A stretch of 32,629 bases of DNA from Bacillota bacterium (lineage in GTDB: Bacteria; Bacillota; Clostridia; Lachnospirales; CAG-274), in assembly GCA_017460805.1 (NCBI GenBank), contig JAFUAF010000001.1, forward strand, positions 1 to 32,629, given 5' to 3'. This document shows positions 15,089 through 25,149 of this stretch, in pieces (within the stretch, counting starts at the first letter, position 1; every line of letters starts with the position of its first letter). The position numbers and the translations under genes were made by a program. The notes below the pieces were generated by a model that was given only the letters and a program-made list of their open reading frames with translations, did no database searches and was not told where the DNA came from.

Positions 15089-18058
15089 ATGAAAAAAAGA
15101 ATGATTTCTTTAATGCTTGCAGCGGCTTTGGCAGCAGGCAATATATGTTTCAACAATATACCCGTATTCGCTGCGGACAAACTCCTTGCTTTTCCCGGTG
15201 CAGAGGGCGGAGGTATGTATACCCTCGGTGCAAGAGCGGCGAATAATTTTGAAATTTATCATGTAACAAACCTTAATGACAGCGGCGCGGGTTCGTTCCG
15301 CGATGCCTTGTCACAAGGCAACAGAATTATCGTTTTTGATATTTCGGGTACGATAATGCTTGAAAGTGTTTTGAGCATAAAGGATGTTGACAATATCACG
15401 ATACTTGGGCAGACCGCACCGGGCGAGGGTATCTGTATCGGCGGCGAAAGCACACTTTTTGAAAACTGCAATAATATAATTGTAAGATATATGCGTTTTC
15501 GCCCCGGTGACTTGGGCGAGTCGCAGGAAGACGGTTTGGGGCTTAAACAATGTACGGATGTGATTATCGACCATTGCTCGGTCAGCTGGTCTGTGGACGA
15601 GTGTTTCAGCGCCTACGCAAACCGCAATTTTACCGCACAGTACAATATTATCAGCAACAGCCTTAACACCTCGGTACATGAAAAAGGCTCTCACGGCTAC
15701 GGCGGTATCTGGGGCGGCGAAAATGCTTCTTTCCACCATAATCTTATTTCTTCGCATTACAGCCGTATGCCGCGTATAGGCACAAGTATGACCGTGCGTT
15801 CCTACATGGATCACCCCGACAGCGAGAGCCTTACTGATATACGCAATAATGTATTTTACAACTGGGGCAACCGTGCAGGCTACGGCGGCGAAAATAATGC
15901 AAGGGTCAATTTTGTAAACAACTACTATAAAAGAGGTCCTGCCACCGAAAAGGACGATATTTATGTACATTCGTACTCGGTAGTTTATGCAAGCGGAAAT
16001 ATTTTGGAGGGCAATGAAGGCTTTAATAAAAATAATTACACGCATATTTTTGGCAATACCACACTTGAAGAAATAGGCACAAACGGCGAATTTTTGGCCG
16101 ATTATCCCGTAAACACCGAAACGGCTCGGCAGGCTTATGATACCGTGCTTTCGGATGTCGGTGCAAGCTACGCGCGTGACGATATCGACAAGGTTATTAT
16201 AAACGATGTCATAAACGGCACGGCAACAAGCGGCAGCAAGGGCAGTAAATATCTTATCGACAGTCAGGAAGATATGGGCGGCTGGGTTTGGCTTGAGGGC
16301 GCAAAGATAACCGATACCGACGGCGATTCTATCCCCGATGATTGGGAGAATACTCATTCTCTTAACAAAAACGACCCCACAGATGCGACAAAAATTTCTT
16401 CCACAGGCTATACCAATATCGAAAACTACGCAAATGATGTCGTAAAAACAAAATTGCCCGAAAAATCGACCGACACAATGGTTTTAAGGCAGACTATCTT
16501 CAAAGCGGAGCATTTTGACAGAGAATATTTTTACACGGACGGTTATGCCAAACTTGACAACTGTGTCAAGGATGCAAAAGCCGCTTTAAACGGCACACAG
16601 GTACAGGCAGACAGCGCAAAACAAGCGATAGACGATGCTTTTGCCGAACTTTCGCCAAGATACAAAAAACGGCTTCAAGACCTTATCAAAAAAGTCGAAA
16701 AAAAGGATATGAGCCCGTATATGCCGCAGGATGTACAGCAGCTACGGGCGGCGACAGACAAGGCAAGAACAGACCTTGAAGGCGCAGAGGATAATGCCGT
16801 TTTTAAAGCGGACTATGACGAAATAAGCGATATTTTAAACAATCTTACCTATTCAAGTGAAATGCGTGAATTGAATACCGTGCTTAATGATGCAAAAAGC
16901 AAGACGGGCACGCAGTTTGTCTATACCGCGGAAAGCGTTGCGGCTAAAATTGCGGCAATAGAAACGGTCGAAAAGGCACTTGCCGAGGGCGGCCTTACAA
17001 CCGAAAAAATAGAGGAGCTGACCGGAATACTTCGTTCGGTATCGCTTGTAGAGATAAAATACGATACCCTTGAACACGATATCGAACTTTTGGAAAACGG
17101 CATTTTGGGCAAGAAGTATCTTGATGCCGACACTTTGGCAAAACTTGATAAATTAAAAGCCGAGTGTAAGGAACTTGCCGAAAAAAAGTTTGACGACAAT
17201 ACCGAGATAGATGAGATAGACAGCAGAATTTTAAATGCAATAAAAGATATAAAACACAGTAAAAATTATATTTACTTGCAGGATTTTGAGGGCGAAAAGC
17301 CGGATACGGTCATGGGCAGCTATACCGTTGAGACAGACGGCAAAAACAGCTATGCCCACATAACCGAGCCGCTGACACTTATTGCAAATACTCCCGAGGC
17401 GGGCGAGGATGTTTATTACTCGATCGATTTTACAGACACAGGCAAAAAAAAATACAGAAATGCGGTCATTGGACTTGTATTCGGTGATAAATACATAGCA
17501 CGAGTCCAAAACGATCCATACTGGATCCGGTTGGGAGTAAGTGTATGCAACACGACTATAGGTCTTGTGGATGAAAGTGTCGCGGAGGGCTATATAAAAG
17601 ATGCGGATGGTTGGAACAATATGACGCTGCATTTTTCGCCGACAACGCGCAAACTGACCGTGTACTGCAATAACAGCAGGGTATACGAGGTGCAAATGCC
17701 CGATGACTGCGGAAATGTTACATCGTTTGGCATTATAGACTACAGTTATATGAACAATGATTTATATTATAACGAAAATGCTTTTAATGCGGATAATATG
17801 GCTGTTTTCGGGCTTGACGGACAAAACTTTGTTTACGGCGATGCGGACTGTGACAACAGCGTGACCGCAAGCGATGCGGCTCTCGTCCTGCAAAAGACCT
17901 TGACCGAAAACACGGTACTGCCGATAGAAAACAAAACCGAAAACTGGCTTGGATTTGTCGATGTGGACAGCGACAATAAACTCACCGCTTCGGATGCGGC
18001 GATGATACTGCAAAAAACATTAAACGAAAGTCTTGTTATGCCGTCGGAAAAAGAATAA
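15089..18058 (+). CDS. Second secreted pectate lyase with the same domain plan
   Basis: The protein has 989 residues. A signal peptide (1-29, ending PVFAA) leads into the same beta-helix: AFPGAEGGGMYTLGARAAN, LGQTAPGEGICIGGE, VIIDHCSVSWSVDE, YSRMPRIG. DTDGDSIPDDWE is followed by helical repeats (about 475-730), a lectin-like region (about 730-905) and a dockerin (914-989: GDADCDNSVTASDA, DVDSDNKLTASDA). The beta-helix lacks the insertion present in the first copy around the YYSG/ WWIKR region. AAGGGGG lies 7 bases upstream of the ATG. It forms an operon with the first lyase and clearly arose by tandem duplication. The pair may differ in the pectin ester or chain position they accept. Confidence 0.9.
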   Translation: MKKRMISLMLAAALAAGNICFNNIPVFAADKLLAFPGAEGGGMYTLGARAANNFEIYHVTNLNDSGAGSFRDALSQGNRIIVFDISGTIMLESVLSIKDVDNITILGQTAPGEGICIGGESTLFENCNNIIVRYMRFRPGDLGESQEDGLGLKQCTDVIIDHCSVSWSVDECFSAYANRNFTAQYNIISNSLNTSVHEKGSHGYGGIWGGENASFHHNLISSHYSRMPRIGTSMTVRSYMDHPDSESLTDIRNNVFYNWGNRAGYGGENNARVNFVNNYYKRGPATEKDDIYVHSYSVVYASGNILEGNEGFNKNNYTHIFGNTTLEEIGTNGEFLADYPVNTETARQAYDTVLSDVGASYARDDIDKVIINDVINGTATSGSKGSKYLIDSQEDMGGWVWLEGAKITDTDGDSIPDDWENTHSLNKNDPTDATKISSTGYTNIENYANDVVKTKLPEKSTDTMVLRQTIFKAEHFDREYFYTDGYAKLDNCVKDAKAALNGTQVQADSAKQAIDDAFAELSPRYKKRLQDLIKKVEKKDMSPYMPQDVQQLRAATDKARTDLEGAEDNAVFKADYDEISDILNNLTYSSEMRELNTVLNDAKSKTGTQFVYTAESVAAKIAAIETVEKALAEGGLTTEKIEELTGILRSVSLVEIKYDTLEHDIELLENGILGKKYLDADTLAKLDKLKAECKELAEKKFDDNTEIDEIDSRILNAIKDIKHSKNYIYLQDFEGEKPDTVMGSYTVETDGKNSYAHITEPLTLIANTPEAGEDVYYSIDFTDTGKKKYRNAVIGLVFGDKYIARVQNDPYWIRLGVSVCNTTIGLVDESVAEGYIKDADGWNNMTLHFSPTTRKLTVYCNNSRVYEVQMPDDCGNVTSFGIIDYSYMNNDLYYNENAFNADNMAVFGLDGQNFVYGDADCDNSVTASDAALVLQKTLTENTVLPIENKTENWLGFVDVDSDNKLTASDAAMILQKTLNESLVMPSEKE

Positions 18059-18108
18059 TAAAAATCCATATTGACAATGGCGTGCAACGTTGTTGATATG
18101 TTTTTACG

Positions 18109-18145
18109 CCCCGGGTCTTAGCTTCTGTGCCCGGGGTGGTTTTGT
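18109..18145 (+). terminator. Terminator after the pectate lyase pair
   Basis: CCCCGGG (18109-18115) pairs with CCCGGGG (18130-18136), followed by GGTTTTGTT. The stem overlaps the last codons of the convergent ogt gene, so it may serve as a shared end. Confidence 0.6.
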
Positions 18146-18609
18146 TCAAGTTCAAGCAGATATTTCTTTTTATCTGTCCCGCCTGCGTAGCCCGTCAGCT
18201 TATTATTTGCGCCGACTACCCTGTGGCAGGGAACGATTATGGAAACGGGATTTCTTGCGACGGCGTTCCCGACAGCCTGCGCGGACATATTTTTATTGCC
18301 TGTCATAAGTGCGATTTGGCCGTAGGTGACGGTTTCCCCGTAGGGGATAGTTTTAAGAATATCCCATATTTTAAGCTGAAACGGTGTGCCGCTTAGTTTT
18401 ATTTCGGGCATGAAATAGGGTTCTTTGCCCGAAAAATATATATTGAGCCATTTTTTCGTTTCGGCAAATACGGGCAAAGGGCGCTCTTCACATTTTGATA
18501 AGTCGGGAAAGTGCCGCTGCCCCTCAAACCAAAGCCCCGTCAGGCTGTCGCCGTCACTTGCGAGAATTATCATGCCGAGCGGGGAGGAATAATGCTCAAT
18601 ATAAAACAT
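18118..18609 (-). CDS. ogt: Methylated-DNA--protein-cysteine methyltransferase
   Basis: The protein has 163 residues. It transfers the methyl group of O6-methylguanine in DNA to its own cysteine. The acceptor Cys lies in IIVPCHRVVG; the helix-turn-helix recognition element reads YGQIALMTGNKNMSAQAVGNAVARNP, with the Arg finger in AVARNP; an N-terminal ribonuclease-like domain covers 1-75. The family is normally 150-180 residues. Its start lies six bases after the TfoX-N gene stop, so the two form an operon at the end of a DNA-repair run with uvrA, uvrB and a glycosylase. The last codons form part of the terminator stem. Confidence 0.93.
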   Translation of the reverse strand: MFYIEHYSSPLGMIILASDGDSLTGLWFEGQRHFPDLSKCEERPLPVFAETKKWLNIYFSGKEPYFMPEIKLSGTPFQLKIWDILKTIPYGETVTYGQIALMTGNKNMSAQAVGNAVARNPVSIIVPCHRVVGANNKLTGYAGGTDKKKYLLELEQNHPGHRS

Positions 18610-18615
18610 TGCATA

Positions 18616-18930
18616 TCACTTCTTTTTTTTCGGTGCGGGAAGTTCGGGCAGCATAGCGTTAAGCAGCTCTTCAAGAAATTCTCTGCTGTCGATATCTTCA
18701 ACAAGCAGCATTTCTTTTGCGCCCTCGTAAGGCAGTTCAAGCGGTGCATTAGGCATAAGCGCTTTAGCCGCCTTAACGGGCTTTACAAGAAACCTGTCGT
18801 CATATATCCCGCCGATTATCTTTCCTTTATAATAAATTATGTATTCGCCCATCATGGCTCTGTAAGTCACATCTTCCAAAGACGAAAGCTGTTCAAGCAC
18901 AAAGTCAAGATATTCTTTTGTTGATGCCAT
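18616..18930 (-). CDS. TfoX N-terminal domain protein
   Basis: The protein has 104 residues: MASTKEYLDFVLEQLSSLED, then TYRAMMGEYIIYYKGKIIGGIYDDRFLVKPV, the conserved core of the TfoX/Sxy N-terminal domain. It ends in a Pro/Lys tail (PAPKKKK). The C-terminal domain of true TfoX is absent, as in most Firmicutes members, so a role in competence should not be assumed. I chose the start at 18930 because CAGGAGAA lies 5 bases before it; a longer frame runs into the repeat upstream. It sits between uvrA and ogt on the same strand, which suggests a DNA-linked function. Confidence 0.82.
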   Translation of the reverse strand: MASTKEYLDFVLEQLSSLEDVTYRAMMGEYIIYYKGKIIGGIYDDRFLVKPVKAAKALMPNAPLELPYEGAKEMLLVEDIDSREFLEELLNAMLPELPAPKKKK

Positions 18931-18943
18931 AAATTCTCCTGTG

Positions 18944-18994
18944 CACGGAGGAACGGGCGTGCACAAACGTGCACAAAAGAACCGTCCCTCTGTG
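18944..18994. repeat. REP-like palindrome of the GGGACGGTTC family
   Basis: CACGGAGGAACGG (18944-18956) pairs with CCGTCCCTCTGTG (18982-18994) at 11 of 13 positions. Two GTGCAC palindromes separated by AAAC lie in the loop. It fills the gap between uvrA and the TfoX gene. The GAACCGTCCC core recurs, in either orientation, at 31047-31055, 31195-31203 and 32490. Confidence 0.65.
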
Positions 18995-19000
18995 TTTGTA

Positions 19001-21823
19001 TCATAGTAATGGTTTCAGGTACTGTCCCGTGTAGGATCTTTTGCATTTTGCGACTTCTTCGGGTGTGCCCTGCGCAACGACAGTACCGCCGCCGCTGCCG
19101 CCCTCGGGGCCGAGGTCGATGATATAGTCGGCGGTCTTTATCACATCAAGGTTATGCTCTATTACAACAACGGTGTTTCCGCCGTCCGTCAGCTGCTGCA
19201 AAATGCCGATCAGCTTTTTGACATCATGTGTGTGCAGACCCGTTGTCGGCTCGTCAAGAACGTAGATAGTCCTGCCCGTGGAGCGGCGGCTCAATTCTGT
19301 CGCAAGCTTTACTCTCTGCGCTTCGCCGCCGGAAAGAGTGGTGGAGCTTTGACCTAATTTCACATAGCCCAGTCCGACCTGTTTTAAAGTTTCGAGTTTC
19401 GGCTTTAACTTGGGCAGGTTTTCAAAGAAAGTGTAGGCCTCGTCAATAGTCATGTCAAGCACATCGCTTATGGTCTTGCCCTTGTATTTGACCTCAAGAG
19501 TTTCGCGGTTGTAGCGCTTGCCGCCGCAGACCTCACAGGGTACAAAAATATCGGGCAAAAAGTGCATTTCTATTTTTACTATACCGTCGCCCGTGCAGGC
19601 TTCACAGCGGCCGCCCTTTACATTAAAACTGAAACGGCCTTTCTGATAGCCGCGCATTTTTGCATCGGGTGTCTGTGCGAACAGATCGCGGATAAGGTCG
19701 AAAAGCCCAGTATATGTGGCGGGATTGGAACGCGGTGTACGTCCTATCGGGCTTTGGTCAATGGCAATTATCTTGTCAAAATACTCAATGCCCTTTATTT
19801 CCTTGTGCTTGCCCGCTTTTAATTTTGCGCGATTGAGTTTTTTTGCAAGGGCTTTGTAAAGTATCTCGTTTACAAGCGAACTTTTGCCCGAACCCGAAAC
19901 ACCCGTTACGCAGATAAAGCGTTCAAGCGGTATTTTTACGTCAATGTTTTTAAGGTTGTTTTCCTGTGCGCCGATAATTTCAAGCACGTTTTTACAGCTG
20001 TTTCTGCGGGTCTCGGGTACGGGAATTTTGCGCCTGCCGCTTAAATAATCGCCCGTTATGGAGGTCTCGCATTTCAAAAGCTCGGGGTATGTGCCCGCAA
20101 AGACCACATTGCCGCCGTTGTTGCCCGCTTTGGGACCTATGTCAACAATGTAGTCGGCCTCTTTCATCGTGTCCTCGTCATGTTCCACGACAATAAGGGT
20201 GTTGCCTATATCGCAGAGGTGGCGCAGGGTAGCAAGCAGTTTTCCGTTGTCACGCTGATGCAGACCGATACTCGGCTCGTCAAGAATATACAAAACGCCC
20301 ACAAGACCCGAACCTATCTGTGTCGCAAGTCTTATTCTCTGTGCTTCGCCGCCCGAGAGCGTACCCGCCGTTCTGTCAAGCGAAAGATAATCAAGCCCGA
20401 CATCGACAAGAAAACCTATTCTTGCGTTTATTTCCTTTAAAATTTCCTCACCTATAGCCATTTGGCGGTCGGTAAGCTTCAGCTCTTTAAAGAATTTTTG
20501 CAGGTCTTTTATTGAAAGTGCCGTTACCTGTGCAATACTCATATCGCCTACGGTCACTGCAAGGACTTCGGGTTTAAGGCGCTGTCCTTTACAGGTCGGA
20601 CAGGGGATGCTGACCATCATGCCCTCGTATTCCTCACGGGCATAGTCCGAGCCGCTTTCCTTGTATCTGCGCTGCATGGTGCTTACAACGCCCTCAAATC
20701 GGTGTTCGTAATAATGCTTTTCGCCGCGTGCAAAGTAGGGTATTTTTATTTTGTCGGGCGCGCCGTATAAAATAATTTTTCGTACATCATCCGACAGGTC
20801 TTTAAAAGGTGTGTCAAGGCTGAAACCGTATTTTTCCGAAAGGGCGGTAAATACGGAGCTTGCCATGCTGTCGGGAGCTTTTATATTGTTGAAGCCCATT
20901 GCGTTTATCGCGCCCTGACTGATGCTTAGCTCGGGGTCGGGGATTATCTGCTCTTCGTCAAATATCATTTTTACGCCGATACCCGAACAGTCGGGGCAGG
21001 CACCGCTTGGATTGTTGAACGAGAACAGCCGCGGCTCTATCTCGGCAATGCTTATCTCACAGTCGGGGCAGGCAAAATGCTGACTGAAAGTGATGATGTC
21101 GCCGCCGTTCACCTCGACATTCATTATGCCGCCCGAAAGTGCCATAACGGTCTCGACAGACTCGCTCAATCGCTGCTGTATGCCGTCTTTTACGACAAGT
21201 CGGTCAACCACTATCTCTATTGTGTGTTTTTTGTTCTTTTCAATGGTTATATCTTCGCTCAGATCATAGACTATGCCGTCCACGCGCACACGCACATAAC
21301 CGCTTTTTTTCGCATCTTCCAAAAGCTTTGTATGTTCGCCTTTTCGTCCTCTTACCACGGGGGCAAGAAGCTGTATCTTTGTCCTTTCGGGCAGGGCAAG
21401 AATTTTATCGACTATCTGATCGACGGTCTGTTTTTCTATCACCTTGCCGCACTTGGGACAGTGGGGAATACCCACGCGCGCAAACAAAAGACGCAGATAA
21501 TCGTATATCTCGGTGACCGTGCCGACGGTAGAACGGGGGTTGTTGTTGGTCGTTTTCTGGTCGATGGAAATTGCGGGGGAAAGACCCTCTATGCTGTCAA
21601 CTTCGGGCTTTTCCATCTGTCCCAAAAACATACGCGCATAGGAAGAAAGGCTCTCGACATAACGCCGCTGACCCTCCGCATATATCGTGTCAAACGCAAG
21701 CGAGGATTTTCCCGACCCGCTTAGCCCCGTAAATACAACAAGTTGGTCACGGGGTATCTCCAGATCGACACTTTTTAAATTGTTTTCTCTTGCACCTTTT
21801 ATAATAATTTTCTTGTGTTCCAT
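19001..21823 (-). CDS. uvrA: Excinuclease ABC subunit A
   Basis: The protein has 940 residues, full length. UvrA scans DNA for bulky damage and loads UvrB in nucleotide excision repair. Two ABC ATPase halves are visible: Walker [13 protein letters not shown] (N-terminal half) and [12 protein letters not shown] (about residue 640); signature [12 protein letters not shown] and [12 protein letters not shown]; Walker [12 protein letters not shown] and [11 protein letters not shown]. Zinc fingers appear as CPKC, CPDC plus CPDC, and CEAC plus CEVC. AAGGA precedes the ATG. It is separated from uvrB by an orphan gene, which is unusual for Firmicutes, where uvrB and uvrA are normally adjacent. Confidence 0.98.
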   Translation of the reverse strand: MEHKKIIIKGARENNLKSVDLEIPRDQLVVFTGLSGSGKSSLAFDTIYAEGQRRYVESLSSYARMFLGQMEKPEVDSIEGLSPAISIDQKTTNNNPRSTVGTVTEIYDYLRLLFARVGIPHCPKCGKVIEKQTVDQIVDKILALPERTKIQLLAPVVRGRKGEHTKLLEDAKKSGYVRVRVDGIVYDLSEDITIEKNKKHTIEIVVDRLVVKDGIQQRLSESVETVMALSGGIMNVEVNGGDIITFSQHFACPDCEISIAEIEPRLFSFNNPSGACPDCSGIGVKMIFDEEQIIPDPELSISQGAINAMGFNNIKAPDSMASSVFTALSEKYGFSLDTPFKDLSDDVRKIILYGAPDKIKIPYFARGEKHYYEHRFEGVVSTMQRRYKESGSDYAREEYEGMMVSIPCPTCKGQRLKPEVLAVTVGDMSIAQVTALSIKDLQKFFKELKLTDRQMAIGEEILKEINARIGFLVDVGLDYLSLDRTAGTLSGGEAQRIRLATQIGSGLVGVLYILDEPSIGLHQRDNGKLLATLRHLCDIGNTLIVVEHDEDTMKEADYIVDIGPKAGNNGGNVVFAGTYPELLKCETSITGDYLSGRRKIPVPETRRNSCKNVLEIIGAQENNLKNIDVKIPLERFICVTGVSGSGKSSLVNEILYKALAKKLNRAKLKAGKHKEIKGIEYFDKIIAIDQSPIGRTPRSNPATYTGLFDLIRDLFAQTPDAKMRGYQKGRFSFNVKGGRCEACTGDGIVKIEMHFLPDIFVPCEVCGGKRYNRETLEVKYKGKTISDVLDMTIDEAYTFFENLPKLKPKLETLKQVGLGYVKLGQSSTTLSGGEAQRVKLATELSRRSTGRTIYVLDEPTTGLHTHDVKKLIGILQQLTDGGNTVVVIEHNLDVIKTADYIIDLGPEGGSGGGTVVAQGTPEEVAKCKRSYTGQYLKPLL

Positions 21824-21853
21824 TTTATCAAGTCCTTATTTTTGTCGTTCACG

Positions 21854-22384
21854 TTAACTTAGATCATAAGTTGAGTAACCGTATTTTTCAGTTTGTAATT
21901 GGAGTTTTGTAAATGCTTTTTTATTTTTTGCAAATATCCCACGTTTGTCAAAAACTATCCTGATCGGGCTTTCGGCTGTGAAAAATTGGATATAGGGCGG
22001 GTCTGCCGTTATATCTCTGACGGCAACGCATTTGGAATTTTCGCCCATACCATTGTTTTTTGCACAATCGGAAAAATTTATAAAACTGCCGTCTATAAAT
22101 TCAATACCCGTTTGGGATATGGTTTTCAAGGCGGATATGCTTATTATCCAATCAATATTTCCGTAAAAAAGCTTTTTTGCTTCTTTTTTACATTCTTCGA
22201 TCGAATAAAGAATCGTACCGCCCACAAATTTATAGTTTTTATCGCAATCCCAAAGACGGTAAGTACCGCCGACTTTGCCTATCGCAAGATACACAGTATT
22301 TCTCGTCAGCCAATTAACTTTGGGTTCAAGACCCGAAACATCGGCATAGAAATATATCTGTTTTCTTGAAAATTTACTATCCAT
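21854..22384 (-). CDS. Orphan protein of unknown function between uvrB and uvrA
   Basis: The protein has 176 residues with no signal peptide or membrane segment. It is rich in Lys, Ile, Tyr and Phe. I recognise no family or motif. Base use is more AT-rich than in the flanking repair genes. GAGG lies 8 bases before the ATG, and a good private promoter (22403-22431) precedes it, so it is not simply part of the uvr operon. A gene with its own promoter dropped between two genes that usually adjoin suggests a transferred cargo gene. The composition and soluble, compact size recall immunity-type proteins, but that is only an impression. Confidence 0.7.
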   Translation of the reverse strand: MDSKFSRKQIYFYADVSGLEPKVNWLTRNTVYLAIGKVGGTYRLWDCDKNYKFVGGTILYSIEECKKEAKKLFYGNIDWIISISALKTISQTGIEFIDGSFINFSDCAKNNGMGENSKCVAVRDITADPPYIQFFTAESPIRIVFDKRGIFAKNKKAFTKLQLQTEKYGYSTYDLS

Positions 22385-22402
22385 TTTAATAGCCTCATAT
22401 AT

Positions 22403-22431
22403 ATGATATCACAAATAAAGTACACAGTCAA
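22403..22431 (-). promoter_or_regulatory. Promoter of the orphan gene between uvrB and uvrA
   Basis: Minus strand: TTGACT, 17 bases, TATCAT, 19 bases before the ATG at 22384. It may also drive uvrA, since no terminator is seen between the two genes. Confidence 0.65.
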
Positions 22432-22463
22432 ACAAAATTTCGTTAAAATCGAAAATATATTCA

Positions 22464-24449
22464 TTAAATAAGTGAAAGTTTCTTTAGTTCAACTATCTGG
22501 TCACGCAATTCCGCCGCTTTTTCAAAGTTCAGTTCGCTTGCCTCGCGCTTCATGATTATTGTAAGTTTTTCGATAGCTTTAAGAAGTTCGCCGCGCGACA
22601 TGGACTCGGGGTCTTTTTCAAGCAGCATTGAGGTGCGTTTTTGTTCCTCTGTCTTTGTGATATGGATGATATCGTGGACTTTTTTGATTATGGTCTTTGG
22701 CACAATTCCGTGTTCCTCGTTATATTCCTGCTGGATATTGCGTCGGCGGTTGGTCTCGTTTATTGCCTTACGCATGGAGTCGGTCATGGTGTCGGCGTAC
22801 ATGATGACCCTGCCGTTTGCGTTTCTTGCGGCACGGCCTACGGTCTGAATAAGCGAAGTTTCGGAGCGCAGAAAGCCCTCTTTATCGGCATCTAAAATAG
22901 CCACAAGGCTGACTTCGGGAATATCGAGACCCTCTCTTAAAAGGTTGATGCCGACAAGCACATCAAAGACATCCATTCTGAGGTCGCGGATAATTTCAAG
23001 TCTTTCAAGGGTATCTATATCGCTGTGAAGATATTTGACCCTTATACCCGCTTCACGCAGATAATCGGTAAGGTCTTCCGCCATTTTCTTTGTAAGGGTA
23101 GTGACAAGAACTTTTTCGTGCTTGGCGGTTACGGAGTTTATTTCGGCAATAAGGTCGTCTATCTGACCCGTAACGGGGCGCAGGCTTATTTCGGGGTCTA
23201 AAAGACCCGTCGGGCGGATTATCTGTTCCGCCGTCTGTTCGCTGTGTGCCTTTTCGTATTTGTTTGGCGTAGCCGAAACAAAAAGCATCTGCTTTATCTT
23301 GCCCTCAAATTCGGTAAATTTAAGCGGGCGGTTATCAAGTGCTGACGGCAGGCGGAAACCGAATTCCACAAGGGTCGTCTTTCGCGAACGGTCGCCCTCG
23401 TACATACCGCCGATCTGCGGAATGGTAACGTGAGACTCGTCCACCATAATAAGAAAATCGTCGGGGAAATAGTCTATAAGCGTGTGGGGCATAGAGCCCG
23501 GCGCACGGCCGTCAAGGTGGCGGGAATAATTTTCTATACCCGAACAAAAGCCCATTTCCTGTATCATTTCCATGTCGTAGTTGGTGCGCTGTTCAAGTCT
23601 TTGTGCTTCGAGCAGTTTGTCTTGACTTTTCAGTTCCTTTAACCTTTCGTCAAGTTCCTCGCGTATGTCACGCAGGGCACGGGTAAGGTTGTCGCGGTCT
23701 GTGACATAATGAGAAGCGGGGAAAATGGCTATATGGTTAAGGGTGCTTAAAACCTTGCCCGTCAGGCTGTCTATTTCGGAAATTCGGTCAATTTCATCAC
23801 CGAAAAATTCTATCCTTATCGCAACATCGCTGCTGCTTGCGGGAAATACTTCAACTGTATCGCCGCGCACGCGGAAAGTGCCGCGCACAAAGTTCATATC
23901 GTTTCTGTCGTACTGAATTTCTACAAGCCGTCTTAAAACGTCCTCTCGTGAATATTCCATGCCCGGACGTATGGAAAGGGTCATATTTTTGTAGTCTATG
24001 GGCGCACCGAGTCCGTAAATACAGCTTACGCTGGCAACTATCAGCACATCTTTTCTTTCAAAAAGCGCGGCTGTTGCGGAATGGCGCAGTTTGTCTATCT
24101 CCTCGTTTACGGCGCTGTCCTTTTCGATATAGGTATCGGATTGCGGAACATAGGCCTCGGGCTGATAATAGTCATAGTACGAAACAAAGTATTCGACCGC
24201 ATTTTCGGGGAAAAACTCCTTGAATTCGTTGTATAACTGCGCCGCAAGGGTCTTGTTATGTGCGATAACAAGGGTGGGCTTGTTTATTTTTTCGACTATT
24301 TTTGCCATTGTAAAGGTCTTGCCGCTGCCTGTTACACCAAGCAGGGTCTGGAACTTTTTGCCCTCCCGAAATCCCTTTACAAGTGTGTCTATCGCCTGCG
24401 GCTGGTCACCCGTAGGCTCAAATTGTGAAACTACTTTAAAATCGGGCAT
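22464..24449 (-). CDS. uvrB: Excinuclease ABC subunit B
   Basis: The protein has 661 residues, full length. UvrB opens DNA around the lesion and recruits UvrC. Walker A is [15 protein letters not shown] (about residue 40), the beta-hairpin follows at [20 protein letters not shown], the DEAD-like motif is IMVDESHVT, and helicase motifs V-VI are around [13 protein letters not shown] and [12 protein letters not shown]. The C-terminal UVR domain reads [14 protein letters not shown]. Its ribosome site (GAGGTGA) lies in the last codons of the DUF554 gene, four bases before the start, so the two are coupled. I see no clear LexA-type box near the cluster. Confidence 0.98.
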   Translation of the reverse strand: MPDFKVVSQFEPTGDQPQAIDTLVKGFREGKKFQTLLGVTGSGKTFTMAKIVEKINKPTLVIAHNKTLAAQLYNEFKEFFPENAVEYFVSYYDYYQPEAYVPQSDTYIEKDSAVNEEIDKLRHSATAALFERKDVLIVASVSCIYGLGAPIDYKNMTLSIRPGMEYSREDVLRRLVEIQYDRNDMNFVRGTFRVRGDTVEVFPASSSDVAIRIEFFGDEIDRISEIDSLTGKVLSTLNHIAIFPASHYVTDRDNLTRALRDIREELDERLKELKSQDKLLEAQRLEQRTNYDMEMIQEMGFCSGIENYSRHLDGRAPGSMPHTLIDYFPDDFLIMVDESHVTIPQIGGMYEGDRSRKTTLVEFGFRLPSALDNRPLKFTEFEGKIKQMLFVSATPNKYEKAHSEQTAEQIIRPTGLLDPEISLRPVTGQIDDLIAEINSVTAKHEKVLVTTLTKKMAEDLTDYLREAGIRVKYLHSDIDTLERLEIIRDLRMDVFDVLVGINLLREGLDIPEVSLVAILDADKEGFLRSETSLIQTVGRAARNANGRVIMYADTMTDSMRKAINETNRRRNIQQEYNEEHGIVPKTIIKKVHDIIHITKTEEQKRTSMLLEKDPESMSRGELLKAIEKLTIIMKREASELNFEKAAELRDQIVELKKLSLI

Positions 24450-24453
24450 GATA

Positions 24454-25149
24454 TCACCTCATAAAAATTGTACAGTAGATTATGGGAACAAGTACGCTCG
24501 GCAAAAGATTGCCGACACGTATTTTCTTTATTTCAAGTATATTTATGCCTATCGCGGCGATAAGCAGACCGCCGACAACGGCAATTTCGTTTAAAACGTG
24601 TTCTGTCATAATGGGAGAGAGCAGACCCGACAAAAGCGTGAGCGAGCCCTCATACAAAAATACCGACACCGCCGAAAGCAGAACGCCGACACCCATACTT
24701 GCCGCAAAAACAATGGATATAACGCCGTCCAGCACGCTTTTTACAAACAAAGTGGTGTGGTCGCCAAGAAGTCCGCTCTGAAACGAGCCGAGTATCGCCA
24801 TCGAGCCGACACAGTACAAAAGACTGCCGTTTACAAAGCCCTTTGAGATACCGCCCTCGGATGATGAAAATTTCTTTTCGAGATAATTGCCGAATTTGTC
24901 AAGTCTTGCTTCTATATCTATTATCTGACCGAAAATGCCGCCTATCATAAGACTTACGACATATAAAAGCGGGCTTGTGTCTTTCGCCTGCATAGCGGTT
25001 AGTGCGGTGTTCAGACCGAGCAGAAACACCGCAAGCCCCGATGCCTGCGTAACTATATCCTGCAAAGGCTTATTGAATTTATCTTTTAAAATAAGCCCCA
25101 TAACACTGCCTATTACAATGGCAATGCCGTTTACTATACTTCCAAGCAT
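24454..25149 (-). CDS. DUF554 family membrane protein
   Basis: The protein has 231 residues with about six or seven membrane helices. The opening [20 protein letters not shown], the central [15 protein letters not shown] and the glycine-rich [16 protein letters not shown] are hallmarks of DUF554. The family is common in Firmicutes and is described as a putative membrane protein or transporter of unknown substrate. I chose the ATG at 25149, which overlaps the previous stop (TAATG) and follows GGGGGT; the longer frame would read into the glycosylase gene. Its position inside a DNA-repair operon has no obvious functional explanation. Confidence 0.88.
   Translation of the reverse strand: MLGSIVNGIAIVIGSVMGLILKDKFNKPLQDIVTQASGLAVFLLGLNTALTAMQAKDTSPLLYVVSLMIGGIFGQIIDIEARLDKFGNYLEKKFSSSEGGISKGFVNGSLLYCVGSMAILGSFQSGLLGDHTTLFVKSVLDGVISIVFAASMGVGVLLSAVSVFLYEGSLTLLSGLLSPIMTEHVLNEIAVVGGLLIAAIGINILEIKKIRVGNLLPSVLVPIIYCTIFMR

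Noticed and set aside
11953..18058. A cellulosome gene cluster
   Set aside because: Dockerins are present but no cohesin, scaffoldin or cellulase is in the window, so a cellulosome cannot be claimed.
18616..18930. Competence regulator TfoX
   Set aside because: Only the N-terminal domain exists; free-standing copies in Firmicutes have no shown role in competence.
21077..21724. 215-codon plus-strand open frame inside uvrA
   Set aside because: A shadow of uvrA on the opposite strand without ribosome site or recognisable protein features.
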